A stretch of DNA of 43,939 nucleotides, from the IMG/VR virus record IMGVR_UViG_3300036944_000627, positions 1 through 43,939 of that record, one strand, 5' to 3'. Numbering within the stretch: position 1 is the first letter of the stretch; every line of letters starts with the position of its first letter. The position numbers and the translations under genes are program-made. Shown in pieces: positions 1-7,410 of the stretch. Under the pieces are notes generated by a model that was not told where the DNA came from, made no database searches, and saw only the letters and a list, made by a program, of their open reading frames with translations. Origin of the DNA: a virus.

Positions 1-183
1 GTGTAGGAGGTTCGTTTTCTTGATCGTCTTGTATTAGCAGCTTTTGTTCTTCCCCAAGCAAAGCAGCGAACGGGTTTGCCGCTGCTGCTAGTTTGTGATC
101 TTGGGTAGTAGAACCGTCAGATTGTCTATGGTTAGATTCAAACTGATACTTGCAGTACTCTACGCAATCTTCAAGAATACCGC
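1..183 (-). CDS. Tail assembly chaperone, -1 frameshift extension (GT-like), partial
   Basis: Beyond the stop of the upstream chaperone ORF, the -1 frame stays open to the window edge (about 60 codons), while the other two frames stop within about 30 nt. It has no start codon or Shine-Dalgarno site of its own. It is therefore best read as the T-like extension made by ribosomal slippage, as in lambda gpG/gpGT. The visible residues include many Gln and Asp and an Ala-rich stretch (AAAANPFAALLGEE). The extended product would help load tail tube subunits onto the tape measure protein. It is truncated by the window end, so its full length is unknown. Confidence 0.72.
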
Positions 184-585
184 TTAGATGAAATTTGCTG
201 CAATGTCTGCTTCATCAAGCACCTGTGCGCGTACCCAGTCAAGTTCACGCATGATACGTCGAGCGGTTTCTTCGTTGAATGGCACTTCTTTGCCGTCTTC
301 TTCAAGACCACGCCAAGAGATGATACGGAGTACAGCAGAGTCGATTGCCATATCTTCAGCTTCGTCAAGCGAGAACTCATTCTCTTTATTCTTGCGTTTA
401 GCTTGTTGTTCTTTAAGTTGTAACTGGTTGAAGACTTTCTTACTGAAAGCTTTAACTTTTGGTGAGTGTGTTCCGCGTACTTTGACGAAGAAGTCTGTAG
501 GAGAGCCGTCTGGAAGTTTTACTGCGAACTCGTATCCTGCTTCTGCAAGAGCTGCTACGTTTGTTTTTGCGATGTCGAAAGCCAT
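184..585 (-). CDS. Tail assembly chaperone (G-like)
   Basis: This 133-aa protein lies just downstream of the tail tube gene, where siphophages place the tail assembly chaperone. It begins MAFDIAKTNV; GAGGAA seven bases upstream supports the ATG at 585 over the in-frame TTG at 600. The middle is Lys/Gln-rich and probably helical. The C-terminus ends ...AANFI immediately after a slippery heptamer, which fits a G/GT-type pair. The assignment rests on position, size and frameshift architecture rather than on a diagnostic motif. Confidence 0.75.
   Translation of the reverse strand: MAFDIAKTNVAALAEAGYEFAVKLPDGSPTDFFVKVRGTHSPKVKAFSKKVFNQLQLKEQQAKRKNKENEFSLDEAEDMAIDSAVLRIISWRGLEEDGKEVPFNEETARRIMRELDWVRAQVLDEADIAANFI
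190..196 (-). promoter_or_regulatory. Programmed -1 frameshift slippery site A AAT TTC
   Basis: On the minus strand the zero-frame codons read GCA AAT TTC ATC TAA. The heptamer AAATTTC fits the X XXY YYZ rule: slipping by -1 re-pairs the two tRNAs on AAA TTT. The zero-frame stop comes two codons later, and the -1 frame then remains open to the window edge. Confidence 0.75.
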
Positions 586-613
586 GTTAGTATTCCTCAA
601 ATATTAAGATAAT

Positions 614-641
614 AAGGAAGGGGGGAAAAGCCCCACCCTTC
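614..641 (-). terminator. G/C hairpin between tail tube and chaperone genes
   Basis: On the minus strand, GGGTGGGG pairs with CCCCCC across a CTTTT loop with one bulged base, followed by CTTCCTTATT. It lies between the tail tube stop and the chaperone start. The U-run is short, so it may be an attenuator that lowers chaperone expression relative to the tube protein. Confidence 0.4.
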
Positions 642-655
642 ACTGAACTTCAGTC

Positions 656-1858
656 TTAAACAGCTAGGCTGTCTTGAACTTGAAGTGTTGTTGCTTCAAA
701 ACCGTTTGCACCAGTACCTTTCAGGGCTTGGAAACTGTTTTGTGATACGATACCTTTTTCACCATCGTCTTTAGTGTCAGATGACAGCTTGATACGAGGT
801 AAAGTGAAAGTCATAAAGTTTGCGTTATCCGCGTTGCTTTCAGTAACAGCACAGATCAGAGATACTTCAGTTTCGTTGTTGAAGTAGTTCGAGAATGTAC
901 GGTCTTGGAAGAGTGTAGAGAAGTCACCATCTACTGAGATACGACCTTCGTAAAGCTCAGGTTTAACATTGCTACCTACTACAGCTTCACCTGACATGTT
1001 ACGGTTAATGTTGATATTCAAACCAGTAACAACTGCAAGGACTGTACCGTTAGCTACCAGCGCACCATTTACAGCAGCAAAGATACCTGAAGTTTGTTGA
1101 GCTGTTGGGCTTGTGAAGTAAGCTGAAGTACCTGTTTGTTTAAGGTCTTGTCCCATGAAACCAAAGTCTGCTGTTACCAAGCCAGTAGCAGGTAAAGCAA
1201 GTCCAGCGGTATTCACTTTGACACCAGTACAAACTTCTGATTGTGAAATGTCTCCGTAGAACTGTTCTACAGTGTAGCTGTCATCTGTATGTCCTGTTGT
1301 TGGAGCATAAGTAACTTTACCACCTGAAGTAAATGTTCCTGCTGAAGCTACTGTTTCGGGTGTAAGCGTAGCAGAAGTAATTGTTACTACCATTGCTACA
1401 GTTGCAGTCAGAGTAACTACAAGGAGGTTCTTCGCGTTGTTGTTAGCATTGAAACCAACAAGACGGATGATCTGTCCTACGCGTACACCATCTGTTAACC
1501 AGCTACCTGTTGTACGAGTAATTGTCCACCCTGCACCAGATACAGCAATTGTTGTGCTACCTAAAGCTGAAGGTGTAATAGCAGTGAAGTTACGCGCTAA
1601 AGCTGAAGCGATAAAGTCTGCGTATGTACCACATGAAAGCTCACCTGAAAGGCTACCTTCTACTGAACGTACACCGTGACGGAAGTCAGCAACCTGCAAG
1701 TCAGTACGAATTTCTTCACTCTGATACGTTTCTTTTGTTAAGTCAAAATTGGCACTAACACGACGAAGTGACTGAGCACCTGTTGCACCAGCTAACGTAC
1801 CGAATACAGTTTCTTTTTTGTATACGACGCGTTTAGCAATACCTGACGCTGTTGGCAT
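656..1858 (-). CDS. Major tail (tube) protein
   Basis: This 400-aa protein starts MPTASGIAKRVVYKKETVFG and continues into a region rich in Ser, Thr, Gly and Val, typical of beta-rich phage tail tube proteins (Phage_tube_2-like N-terminus: a short helix, then YKKET.FGT). The central part (about residues 115-170) is Thr/Ala/Val-rich and may be an inserted Ig-like or decorating domain, since 400 aa is longer than a minimal tube protein. It sits between the tail terminator and the chaperone, the usual siphovirus order. Confidence 0.82.
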   Translation of the reverse strand: MPTASGIAKRVVYKKETVFGTLAGATGAQSLRRVSANFDLTKETYQSEEIRTDLQVADFRHGVRSVEGSLSGELSCGTYADFIASALARNFTAITPSALGSTTIAVSGAGWTITRTTGSWLTDGVRVGQIIRLVGFNANNNAKNLLVVTLTATVAMVVTITSATLTPETVASAGTFTSGGKVTYAPTTGHTDDSYTVEQFYGDISQSEVCTGVKVNTAGLALPATGLVTADFGFMGQDLKQTGTSAYFTSPTAQQTSGIFAAVNGALVANGTVLAVVTGLNININRNMSGEAVVGSNVKPELYEGRISVDGDFSTLFQDRTFSNYFNNETEVSLICAVTESNADNANFMTFTLPRIKLSSDTKDDGEKGIVSQNSFQALKGTGANGFEATTLQVQDSLAV

Positions 1859-1911
1859 TAATATTCTCCAATAGAATTATTTTAAAATGTTTATGTTAGA
1901 ACAATTGGCAC

Positions 1912-2322
1912 TTAGAACTGATTAGAGAAATATCTAATCCGAATGTTGACTTCTGCTCTTGTATCGTTGACGTAGATAGAAGATATTTCAGGAGTTCTAT
2001 CTACGATTATCTTATCCGAGCCTTCCGTTAGGGTTGTTCCTCGCTTAAAATAATCTTTTACTTTATCTGCCATGCTAGTTATAGCGCCTACACCTTTACC
2101 TTTTGGATAAGCTAAAGTGACTTGGTAGAAACCAACTTCTCTGTGATAGTCATCCCCAAACGTAGGGTTCTCAACTGGAAGTGGAACTAACTTTGATAAC
2201 TGATATGGTTGCGCTGCTACAGGAGTGAACGACATGTTCTCATACGCTGTGCTTGCACTTCCTAAACCTTGCGGCATATTGACTAGGTGCTGTTCAAAAG
2301 CTTTTCTTATATTACTTTGCAT
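1912..2322 (-). CDS. Tail terminator-like protein (DUF4128-type)
   Basis: This protein of about 136 aa (MQSNIRKAFEQHL...) has the layout of DUF4128 tail terminators: an N-terminal helix, a central motif GFYQVTLAYPKGKG, a helix (ADKVKDYFKRG) and C-terminal strands ending IRIRYF. The ATG at 2322 has AGGTGA just upstream. An in-frame GTG at 2328 lies inside that ribosome-binding site and is less likely. The protein probably caps the tail tube where it meets the head. It lies just upstream of the tube gene in transcription order. Confidence 0.75.
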   Translation of the reverse strand: MQSNIRKAFEQHLVNMPQGLGSASTAYENMSFTPVAAQPYQLSKLVPLPVENPTFGDDYHREVGFYQVTLAYPKGKGVGAITSMADKVKDYFKRGTTLTEGSDKIIVDRTPEISSIYVNDTRAEVNIRIRYFSNQF

Positions 2323-2331
2323 GTTCACCTA

Positions 2332-2805
2332 TTAAAGTAAACCAACCTTAGCAGCGACTGCTGTTAGAATGGTCTTTGCTGTACTTGTATTTTCTCTGAC
2401 AGTGTGATAACCATCCTTTGCTTTCCATCCGTACACTGGGTTATCTTCCCAACCTTCTTCCACCATATCTGCATGACCTACGTTATTCGTCACGTAGACT
2501 GCGTTCTGGAGGTTATAGGCTTTACCTTGAGCAATTGCATTAGCTACTGCTCCAGAGCCTGTAGGGTCTGCTTGTCGTGACGTTGGATCAGGTGCTCCGT
2601 TACCGACTGTCCATGAGTTCTTAAAATCACCTGCATCGTTTTCGACGTTACCTTGTAGTGAACTGTAATATTCAGCACCTACAGGACTGTCATCGACGAG
2701 TACAATTGCAATCTTTTCTGCTGATTCACCGACCAGCATTTTACTTTTTAATCTGATCTTCGCTCGTAGCTGTTCAATACCAGAAGTACCACTGTACGTT
2801 GCCAT
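2332..2805 (-). CDS. Neck/tail-completion protein, HK97 gp10-like
   Basis: This 157-aa protein shows the HK97 gp10-like layout: an N-terminal helix (IEQLRAKIRLK), DFKNSWTVG near residue 60, YVTNNVGHADMVEEGW near residues 103-118, and a C-terminal helix (TVRENTSTAKTILTAV). Such proteins form part of the head-tail joint or tail-completion layer. An AAGAGGT ribosome-binding site precedes the ATG. Its place between the putative head-closure and tail-terminator genes supports the call. Confidence 0.75.
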   Translation of the reverse strand: MATYSGTSGIEQLRAKIRLKSKMLVGESAEKIAIVLVDDSPVGAEYYSSLQGNVENDAGDFKNSWTVGNGAPDPTSRQADPTGSGAVANAIAQGKAYNLQNAVYVTNNVGHADMVEEGWEDNPVYGWKAKDGYHTVRENTSTAKTILTAVAAKVGLL

Positions 2806-2814
2806 AGATACCTC

Positions 2815-3189
2815 TTATGCTTTGATACAAATCAAGCGCCAAGAAACGATACTCTCTACTGACCAGTTTTCTTTGATCACTTCAACGCTGAATACGTTTG
2901 TGCGTCCAAGATATGTTTCTGTGATTGTGTCCCCAACTTTAGGTTTGATTGGTAAAGTAGAAGTTGCAATCATCATGACAGCAGTTTCTTTACCTACTAA
3001 GTTTGGGTATTTCGTTTCTCGTTCTTTTGGATCAGTCTTAAAGATTTTGATACTGTGAGAAGATTCAGATGTTGTGGTTGTTTGTGAGCTTGAGTCGTAG
3101 ACTTCTGTGACTTGAGTGTAAGTGCGTATTGCACCATATCTCTTAATCAGACGCGCTGAACTATCTTGAAACCTCTTAGCTATCGACAT
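2815..3189 (-). CDS. Head-closure / neck protein
   Basis: This 124-aa protein starts MSIAKRFQDSSARLIKRYG. The ATG at 3189 follows AGGGTGG and overlaps the previous stop as TAATG. After an N-terminal helix the sequence becomes beta-rich, with KVGDTITETYLGRTNVFSVEVIKENW near the C-terminus. That 'GD.I....R.Y.V' style is common in stopper/head-closure proteins such as SPP1 gp16. The call rests on gene order (adaptor, closure, gp10-like, terminator) and overall fold pattern, not on a conserved active site. Confidence 0.6.
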   Translation of the reverse strand: MSIAKRFQDSSARLIKRYGAIRTYTQVTEVYDSSSQTTTTSESSHSIKIFKTDPKERETKYPNLVGKETAVMMIATSTLPIKPKVGDTITETYLGRTNVFSVEVIKENWSVESIVSWRLICIKA

Positions 3190-3653
3190 TAAAACCACCC
3201 TGATCTGTATGTAAAACTCGTCGGGTCAAATACATCGCTGGTTGTGTTTAAACTGCCTGTTGTTTCTGTTGGAACACCTTTATCTACATTAACTACTTGG
3301 TTGTCGCTTTTCTGAATGTTGTTGGCAATATCAAGTTTGCTAATACCACCTGCATAAGCTTTCGCTTGTTCAAGGGCAATGCTGTAGTTTGGATCACTGA
3401 TATAAAGCTTCAGAGTCTTCATATAGTTTTCAAACCATGTGTGACCCCATATCTCTAACTCTGTTCCACTACGTTCATGCACTTGTTGCGATAGCATGAA
3501 GAGAACTGTCTTCGCTGCATCAAGAGCAGCCTTTCGGACATTGAGCTTATTCTTCTCAAGGAAGTACTCAAGTTCCGCTTCAGTCAGTAACGGTTCGTCA
3601 AGGTTATTTAAACCAATCTCTAACCGTAATTGTTCTACTAATGTCAATGCCAT
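3189..3653 (-). CDS. Head-tail connector / adaptor protein
   Basis: This 154-aa protein begins MALTLVEQLRLEIG, followed by 'LLTEAELEYFLEKN' and 'VRKAALDAAKTVLFMLSQQ'. This helical N-terminal half is typical of gp6/gp15-like connector (adaptor) proteins that dock under the portal. The C-terminal half is extended and Thr/Ser-rich. It lies directly upstream of the head-closure gene and overlaps it, so the two are probably translationally coupled. Confidence 0.68.
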   Translation of the reverse strand: MALTLVEQLRLEIGLNNLDEPLLTEAELEYFLEKNKLNVRKAALDAAKTVLFMLSQQVHERSGTELEIWGHTWFENYMKTLKLYISDPNYSIALEQAKAYAGGISKLDIANNIQKSDNQVVNVDKGVPTETTGSLNTTSDVFDPTSFTYRSGWF

Positions 3654-4009
3654 TATTCACCTCCACTAAAACGCCCAGAAGCTACCATGTAGTTAATACC
3701 AAGTAAGTTGAAAATACATACGAGGTTTTTATAAGCAGGGTCTAAGATAAAACTTGCTTCCGTGTTAAGGTTTGATGTGTCCAGTGTATAACCTTGTAAA
3801 TCAATCATTACTGTCATTGACTGTCCACTGACAAGTACAACGTCTAGTACTGAATCACCAAGTAAGTTTAAGACTTGAAGACCACCATTGGCACGATCTA
3901 AGTAACTATCTGTTGTCGTATAAACCGTTTCAGCATTTGGAATTTGAATGCCAAACTCTTCTATAAACAGTTCAATGTTTTCACCGTCAATGACTTCAAT
4001 AGCCGCCAT
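3653..4009 (-). CDS. Small virion-module protein of unknown function
   Basis: This 118-aa acidic protein is preceded by a perfect AGGAGGT ribosome-binding site. It has no motif I recognise. It sits between the Ig-like protein and the adaptor inside the head module, so it is probably a minor head or neck component. Its stop overlaps the start of the adaptor gene. Confidence 0.6.
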   Translation of the reverse strand: MAAIEVIDGENIELFIEEFGIQIPNAETVYTTTDSYLDRANGGLQVLNLLGDSVLDVVLVSGQSMTVMIDLQGYTLDTSNLNTEASFILDPAYKNLVCIFNLLGINYMVASGRFSGGE

Positions 4010-4010
4010 G

Positions 4011-4418
4011 TTAAACCTCCTCGTCTTTCGTTACTTCACGGAAGACTTTTACATCACCGTACATTAACGCTTGTACCATACCATCTGACGATTCCATTTC
4101 CATGTCCCAGACATATTGACTGGCAGGAGCATCTTCTGAAACTGAGTCAGCAACTAAAGCTCGTGTTGCGTCAGCGGTGAACCAGAATGCAAAGATACCT
4201 CGTTCAGCATCAATAATCTGTGAAGAAGCAACAGCCCCTTCTTGGAGCATACTTGAAGCTGTCTTACGAATCTGACCTCGAATAGTGTAACCGTTTAGAT
4301 CAATTGGCTCTTGAGTGACAGAGTTTTTAACTGTTGTTGTGATTGAACCAAAAGTAGCTCCCTGCCGAATAAGGAGGTCTAACTGTGCGCCTTTTGTTCC
4401 TATAATTGGAGCTGCCAT
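4011..4418 (-). CDS. Ig-like virion protein (BppU N-terminal-like fold)
   Basis: This 135-aa protein contains 'LLIRQGATFGSITTTVKN...PIDLNGYTIRGQIRKTA', followed by 'GIFAFWFTADATRAL' and '...YVWDMEMESSDG...LMYGDVKVFREVT'. This succession of strands matches the beta-sandwich module of baseplate-upper-protein N-termini and of small phage neck or capsid accessory proteins ('DLTGYt..g.iR', 'Y.wDie...dG....ll.G.v.v..evT'). It is likely a capsid or neck accessory protein; no enzymatic residues are apparent. Confidence 0.6.
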   Translation of the reverse strand: MAAPIIGTKGAQLDLLIRQGATFGSITTTVKNSVTQEPIDLNGYTIRGQIRKTASSMLQEGAVASSQIIDAERGIFAFWFTADATRALVADSVSEDAPASQYVWDMEMESSDGMVQALMYGDVKVFREVTKDEEV

Positions 4419-4503
4419 AAATGACCCTATATTGTTTTGTTATAAAATATTAACACTAGAGTAAACTAGACGAATCCAATTCACTCTATCTTAATACTAA
4501 GTA

Positions 4504-5538
4504 TTAAACTGACGCGTTCTTCGTTGCACGTACAATTGCAGCAGGGCGACGAACCAAGTGCAAAGCGTTGTGTTCAGATTCAACTTCGATACGAGAACCT
4601 TTAGGATCGCGGTAAGTGAACATGTACGCTTCTTCACCAAGAGTATTAACAAGGTCTAACTTGTTAGCTGGGGAGTAGTACGAGATGAAGGTATCTTCAG
4701 TACCTGTTGGAATGTAGTAAGCATCGCCAGCAGGGATGATACGTTGGGTTGCACCAGCAGCATCTTTGTAAGTACCGATGTAGCGATACAGTGTTACGTC
4801 ACCGTGAGTAAAGCTTGCATAGCGACCAAAACGCAGACCGTTACGAAGCGGTTCTTGTGTTGAGCTATAGAATTTGTACGCTTCTTTCACTTGAGCTTGA
4901 GCGATGTACGCGTCGAAGTATTCAGGTGAACATAGAGCGATGAAACCGTTAGGTACTTCACCTGAGCCTAAGTTCTCTTGGATAGAGTCGATGACTTCAC
5001 GCTGTTTTGCGAGTACATCTGTTGCAGCATTGGCAAGGTCGAAGGCTACTTCTTTACGTGTTACACCGAAGTCAGTGTAGTAGTTACCAGCTACTGTACC
5101 GTTAGGCGCGTAGATAGTACCAGTTGTAAGAGCTTTGGCACGAGCGAACTCTACAGTGATTGCGTGGCTCTTACGAATCTTTTCGATCTTACGCATCAAT
5201 ACCGCAGCTTCTGTTTCAGCAGCATCTGAACCGTAAGCACGTTTACCTTGAAGGTCTTGTGGGCTTAGGTAGTCATCAACTGGGAAGTGAGGAATTGGGA
5301 AAGAACGCAGGTTACGAGAACCGTCTGAGCTTACGTTGTTACGTTCACCACGTACACGGTCAGGAATCAATGTAATCGTTTTAGAATTACCTTCCACTGT
5401 GATTTGATGTTGAGTAACAGCTTCACTACGGAAGATGCCGAGGTCATTGATAAGACCGTAAGTGTTTGGGACTAGAAGAAGTTCTTCTGTTAAGTCTGTT
5501 AACTCAAACGGTTTATCGTATGAACGTGTAATTGACAT
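4504..5538 (-). CDS. Major capsid protein (lambda gpE family)
   Basis: This 344-aa protein is the expected length for the lambda gpE-type (Phage_cap_E) HK97-fold major capsid protein. Recognisable segments are 'LLVPNTYGLINDLGIF' near the N-terminus, 'HFPVDDYLSPQDLQGKRAYG' around residue 85, the E-loop/spine region, and a C-terminal 'ANKLDLVNTLGEEAYMF'. It lies next to a gpD-like decoration protein, the same pairing as in lambda. A gap of about 85 nt follows it downstream. Confidence 0.88.
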   Translation of the reverse strand: MSITRSYDKPFELTDLTEELLLVPNTYGLINDLGIFRSEAVTQHQITVEGNSKTITLIPDRVRGERNNVSSDGSRNLRSFPIPHFPVDDYLSPQDLQGKRAYGSDAAETEAAVLMRKIEKIRKSHAITVEFARAKALTTGTIYAPNGTVAGNYYTDFGVTRKEVAFDLANAATDVLAKQREVIDSIQENLGSGEVPNGFIALCSPEYFDAYIAQAQVKEAYKFYSSTQEPLRNGLRFGRYASFTHGDVTLYRYIGTYKDAAGATQRIIPAGDAYYIPTGTEDTFISYYSPANKLDLVNTLGEEAYMFTYRDPKGSRIEVESEHNALHLVRRPAAIVRATKNASV

Positions 5539-5563
5539 TAATTATTTCTCCAAAGAGTTATTA

Positions 5564-5962
5564 TTAGATTGTTTCGTTGATCAAGATGTTTTTTGCTTCA
5601 AGAGCAGCATACGCAGCAGCCAGTTTAGTAGCGTCATTGTAAGTAGCATCTAAAATCAAAGCACCTTTGGAAAGGATTGCCGCACCACGAACAATAGTAA
5701 GAACTTTTGTATCAGTAGCAGCAGCTAAAGCTTTTTCTTCAATAACTACGGCAGCAGGAACTTTAGAACCATCGACAGCCGTTTCTTTAGCTACGATGTA
5801 TTTACCTGTTGCAGTAATCTGTCCGAGTACTGTACCAACCAACCAAGTTGTTGCAGTGGCATTTGAACCTGTGATAGAACCACGGCAGAAGCCAATTGAA
5901 GGTTCGTATTCATGTTTTACAAGGTTTGAAAAACGTGGTGTGTCAGTTGCGATTAAAGGCAT
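5564..5962 (-). CDS. Head decoration protein (lambda gpD-like)
   Basis: This 132-aa protein includes 'RFSNLVKHEYEPSIGFCRGSIT' and ends 'KNILINETI', both characteristic of the HDPD/gpD decoration family that stabilises expanded capsids. The N-terminal segment normally contacts the capsid shell. It lies immediately upstream of the major capsid gene, which fits coordinated high-level expression. Confidence 0.85.
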   Translation of the reverse strand: MPLIATDTPRFSNLVKHEYEPSIGFCRGSITGSNATATTWLVGTVLGQITATGKYIVAKETAVDGSKVPAAVVIEEKALAAATDTKVLTIVRGAAILSKGALILDATYNDATKLAAAYAALEAKNILINETI

Positions 5963-5979
5963 GTGTTAATTCTCCAGAA

Positions 5980-6858
5980 TTACTTGTTATATTTGTTTTC
6001 TAATTGAGCACGTAGAGCTGACTTCTGTACTTGTTCACCTTCTGTTGGAGAACCTTTTTCTACAAAGAGGTCGTTGTCATCTACTTTCGCATTTAGAGCT
6101 TTTACAACTTCAACAACAGCTTGGAATCCTTCATCGGACAATTCACCTACCGCTTTGAATAGTTTCTCTGCTTCGGCTGGGGCTTCAATAGCGCCTAACA
6201 GGGTATCTTGACGCGCTTTAGCAACTTGTGCTTTTTCCGCTTGTTTGTATTTTTCGATAACTTCAGTAGCTTTTTGAAGTTCTACTTTTTGGTCATCAAA
6301 AGCTTTCTGTACTTCGTCGTACTGAGCTTTGGCAATTAATTCAGGCTTTGCTGAATCGGGCATAGGAGTTTCCTCATTGTGGACGGCTGCATGAGCCTTA
6401 TATGTTAGTAAAGCTTTTTCAAAACTTTCTTGATTCTTCAGGACAGCTAGATAATCTGTTTCACCTAAGCTTGCTAAGAAATCCAATTTGTTTTCTGATT
6501 CATGACCAGACTTCAGGATTTCAAACTTGTCAACCTGTTCAGCTACGTGGTTTTTATACCAGTCACCTTCTTCTTCATCTTCGTCTTGCATTCCTAACAT
6601 CGTAGCTAGGACTTTTGCATCCGTGTACCACATGTCAAAGAACTTAGCTAAGAACTCTTCAAAAGTTAAAGTTACTTGAACATGAGCAACCTTCTGAATA
6701 AATTCAGGAGTGTACTTTCCAGTCGCTTTCATAATTAAAGTGCTATAGCCGTTTGCAGCACCACCTTGTTCTTTATGAACTAAGGCAAGGTGTGAACCTT
6801 CTTGGGAGAAGTCAAAATTGCTTAATCGACGTTTTGCTTTCGCAGCAGTATCTGTCAT
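5980..6858 (-). CDS. Scaffold-like / protease-linked head protein
   Basis: This 292-aa protein has a folded-looking N-terminal half (about 1-170) and a highly charged, Glu/Lys/Ala-rich helical second half (about 175-260, 'KAFDDQKVELQKATEVIEKYKQAEKAQ'), probably a coiled coil. It overlaps the XkdF-type protease gene by four bases and precedes the decoration and capsid genes. That position is typical of scaffolding proteins. I infer a scaffold role; no sequence family is recognised with certainty. Confidence 0.6.
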   Translation of the reverse strand: MTDTAAKAKRRLSNFDFSQEGSHLALVHKEQGGAANGYSTLIMKATGKYTPEFIQKVAHVQVTLTFEEFLAKFFDMWYTDAKVLATMLGMQDEDEEEGDWYKNHVAEQVDKFEILKSGHESENKLDFLASLGETDYLAVLKNQESFEKALLTYKAHAAVHNEETPMPDSAKPELIAKAQYDEVQKAFDDQKVELQKATEVIEKYKQAEKAQVAKARQDTLLGAIEAPAEAEKLFKAVGELSDEGFQAVVEVVKALNAKVDDNDLFVEKGSPTEGEQVQKSALRAQLENKYNK

Positions 6859-7262
6859 CCGTTATCCTCATCTAAATCTTCTGTTTCAGCGTAACCACCG
6901 ATGGAGACACCAGTTAAGTTCCCATTCTTCACTTCTTCCCAGATTTCATCGTCGTTCATTTGAGTAACAACGAGCCAAGACCCTGCCTTAATCACCTGTT
7001 CACCGAGTACCATTTCGACTTGCGAGATGTAACTTTCGACAATGCTAAAGGTATCTGTTTCTACGAGGTGTAGCAGATTGGCTTTCATGGAGTGTTGGTT
7101 GTAATTGTGACAAGCTTTTCTAACTTCAGCGGCTGAGTAAATATCACCGTGGAGATCAACTTGTTCGGGAGCTAATACGAGGAATGTGGCTTGTTTAAGT
7201 TCGTCGTTGGTAGACTTGACTACCTGAACTTTTGGGGGAGTATTGCTTGATTGCTTATCCAA
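6855..7262 (-). CDS. XkdF-like prohead serine protease
   Basis: This 135-aa protein matches the Peptidase_S78_2 (XkdF) layout: 'FLVLAPEQVDLHGDIYSAAEVRKAC' near residues 27-51, a candidate catalytic His at about 65 (NLLHL), 'AGSWLVVTQMNDDEIWEEVKNGNLTGVSIGG', and the likely nucleophile Ser120. It should process the scaffold or capsid during prohead maturation. The only sensible start is TTG at 7262, preceded by AAGGTAAG; the first in-frame ATG would remove the VDLHGD motif. It is the first gene after a consensus promoter. Confidence 0.82.
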   Translation of the reverse strand: MDKQSSNTPPKVQVVKSTNDELKQATFLVLAPEQVDLHGDIYSAAEVRKACHNYNQHSMKANLLHLVETDTFSIVESYISQVEMVLGEQVIKAGSWLVVTQMNDDEIWEEVKNGNLTGVSIGGYAETEDLDEDNG

Positions 7263-7305
7263 AATCTTACCTTTAAGTAAGTCTGGAATAAGTGTGTATG
7301 ACGTT

Positions 7306-7333
7306 ATTATAGCATAAGATTCCTATATGTCAA
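7306..7333 (-). promoter_or_regulatory. Consensus sigma-70 promoter for the capsid operon
   Basis: The minus strand reads TTGACA, a 16-nt spacer, then TATAAT: exact matches to both consensus hexamers. It lies about 45 nt upstream of the protease gene and points into the head genes. Confidence 0.85.
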
Positions 7334-7361
7334 ACTTTATTTTATAAAAGATTCCATATTT

Positions 7362-7409
7362 GATAACTATTTGTTATTCGTTTGCACACTTATTAACCAG
7401 AACTGTTAA
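7362..7409 (-). promoter_or_regulatory. Two small dyads upstream of the capsid promoter
   Basis: GATAAC-TATTT-GTTAT (7362-7377) and TTAAC-N7-GTTAA (7393-7409) are inverted repeats between the portal stop and the promoter. They could be operator half-sites or weak 3' hairpins. Neither is followed by a U-run. Confidence 0.3.
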
Positions 7410-7410
7410 T

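Noticed and set aside
188-607. 139-codon plus-strand ORF
   Set aside because: Antisense shadow of the tail chaperone gene; low-complexity Ser-rich translation and no ribosome-binding site.
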